A stretch of 64,000 nt of DNA, taken from Bacteroidota bacterium. GTDB taxonomy: Bacteria; Bacteroidota; Bacteroidia; Chitinophagales; Chitinophagaceae. The stretch is taken from positions 116,254 through 180,253 of the forward strand of contig CANHGS010000005.1 of the NCBI GenBank assembly GCA_947460595.1. Direction: 5' to 3'. Position 1 is the stretch's first letter. Every line of letters begins with the position of its first letter. The position numbers and the translations under genes are program-made. The notes below the pieces were generated by a model, which had not been told where the DNA came from, did no database searches, and was given only the letters and a program-made list of their open reading frames with translations. This document shows, in pieces, positions 63,659 through 64,000 of the stretch.

Positions 63659-63851
63659 AGAGTGAAGGAGGAAAGTGAAGAGTGAAGAGAGGAGGAGGAA
63701 AGTGAAGAGTGAAGAGTGAAGAGAGGAGGAAGAAAGTGAAGAGTGAAGAGAGGAGGAAGAAAGTGAAGAGTGAAGAGAGGAGGAAGAAAGTGAAGAGTGA
63801 AGAGTGAAGAGAGGAGGAAGAACGTGAAGGGTGGAGGAAGAAAGTGAAGAG
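63655..63851. repeat. Purine-rich minisatellite, consensus 27-bp unit
   Basis: The segment is a tandem array of about seven copies of a unit of the form GTGAAGAGTGAAGAG-AGGAGGAAGAAA (27 bases), some lengthened by an extra 7-base AGTGAAG block to 34. The plus strand is almost only G, A and T with a single C at 63823. It begins inside the stop codon of the dehydrogenase gene and runs into the insertion-sequence end. The long minus-strand reading frames over it (Ser/Leu/His repeats) are repeat artefacts. Confidence 0.9.
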
Positions 63852-63888
63852 GACACTGTCTCATAAAGTGTGTAAGTAAAAATATAGG

Positions 63889-63923
63889 GGGTTCAGCTTT
63901 TTATTAAAGTTGAACCCTTTTTT
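63889..63923 (+). terminator. Strong hairpin terminator at the insertion-sequence end
   Basis: GGGTTCAGCTTT at 63889-63900 pairs with AAAGTTGAACCC at 63906-63917 with one wobble, followed by six T. It overlaps the transposase stop codon and would stop plus-strand transcription coming from the dehydrogenase gene into the element. Confidence 0.8.
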
Positions 63924-63999
63924 CAAAGATAGTTAAGAACTGATTTAGGATTAGGCCCCAGTTATGTATGGGCATTATCCATTTTTTAGTAGCCTCCCT
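63904..63999 (-). CDS. IS256-family transposase, C-terminal fragment
   Basis: Thirty-one residues are visible before a TAA at 63904-63906: they include ATKKW, IHNWG and LILNQFLTIFEKRV, which match the conserved C-terminal end of mutator-type (IS256) transposases, where TKKWT-P-NWG-ALN-F---FE-R is typical. The gene runs off the window edge. Confidence 0.75.
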   Translation of the reverse strand, partial: REATKKWIMPIHNWGLILNQFLTIFEKRVQL

Positions 64000-64000
64000 A

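Larger units (their letters stand above)
63852..64000 (-). mobile_element. End of an IS256-family insertion sequence (extends beyond the window)
   Basis: The sequence from GACACTGTCTCATAAAGTGTGT at about 63852 resembles the terminal inverted repeat of IS256 elements, and the segment that follows encodes the C-terminus of an IS256 transposase on the minus strand. The repeat array stops exactly at this end. The other end lies outside the window, so length, target duplication and integrity cannot be judged. Confidence 0.75.

Noticed and set aside
63655..63851. CRISPR-like array
   Set aside because: The repeats are contiguous without unique spacers, vary between 27 and 34 bases, and no cas gene is near.
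63458..63864. Ser/Leu/His-repeat open frames on the minus strand
   Set aside because: They arise from translating the 27-bp purine-rich repeat array and the end of the dehydrogenase gene in the wrong frame.
1..64000. tRNA or rRNA genes
   Set aside because: No cloverleaf with CCA-type end or rRNA-like conserved block was seen in the intergenic stretches I read; a tRNAscan run would settle it.

Overview
The window looks like a chromosomal segment of a Bacteroidota bacterium, most likely in or near the Chitinophagaceae. Reasons: moderate GC; a SusC/TonB-type beta-barrel protein; an IPExxxVDY-family protein; a long IF2 with a Gly/Arg-rich insert; a PurF of the long Bacteroidota type; few Shine-Dalgarno sequences; and recurrent promoter elements of the Bacteroidota form TTTG-N19-21-TAnnTTTG. 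The genus is inference; no rRNA or tRNA gene is visible. Genes are dense on both strands. Four convergent pairs share their stop codons in exact 4-base overlaps.

Layout. 1-6.2 kb: the end of an outer-membrane barrel protein, a Gfo/Idh/MocA oxidoreductase, a ceramidase-like membrane-anchored hydrolase, a CDGSH iron-sulfur protein, a cyclophilin, a methyltransferase, a HAD phosphatase and a small membrane protein. 6.2-12.7 kb: the rimP-nusA-infB translation/transcription operon, with a promoter and a terminator-like hairpin in its leader, then a parvulin chaperone. 12.8-14.8 kb: a MarR-pirin-FMN reductase group that looks like an electrophile or redox stress cassette. 14.9-23.7 kb: purF, a KAS III-like synthase, manC, kdsD, recQ and a DUF3089 lipoprotein. 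23.8-28.5 kb: a 2OG-Fe(II) oxygenase, a two-domain chromate transporter, an orphan ParA, an esterase and a carboxypeptidase-like-domain protein. 28.5-32.5 kb: a minus-strand operon of an APH-type kinase, an acyl-CoA dehydrogenase and two SDRs, resembling the parts of the 4-hydroxyacyl-CoA phosphorylation/elimination route (LvaA/LvaC, ACAD10/11). 32.6-39.1 kb: an RND efflux pump without an outer-membrane channel, pdxH and an SpmA-SpmB fusion.

39.1-40.2 kb is the clearest accessory island: two ~178-bp inverted repeats, each internally palindromic, enclose an orphan AbrB/MazE-type antitoxin gene and a decayed fragment of an RHS-repeat protein. It is followed by a secreted Arg/Asp-rich protein and an MntA-HepT toxin-antitoxin pair directly downstream of a split transketolase C-half.

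42.5-64 kb: a single 1128-residue protein combining a GH18-like, a NodB deacetylase and a GT2 synthase domain; a stand-alone N-terminal half of carbamoyl-phosphate synthase; Bcp; a GAF histidine kinase; FeoB; an M28-PDZ peptidase; SelD; BirA; the rsfS-ftsH-LUD operon; a gamma-glutamylcyclotransferase; an LpxH-like enzyme; an MscS channel; a MerR regulator with a thioredoxin-like lipoprotein; and 3-hydroxybutyryl-CoA dehydrogenase. The window ends in a purine-rich minisatellite that abuts the end of an IS256-family insertion sequence.

Most of the window is ordinary core genome. The parts most worth following up are the inverted-repeat/RHS island, the three-domain polysaccharide enzyme, the kinase/dehydrogenase operon, the split carB and the rimP leader hairpin.
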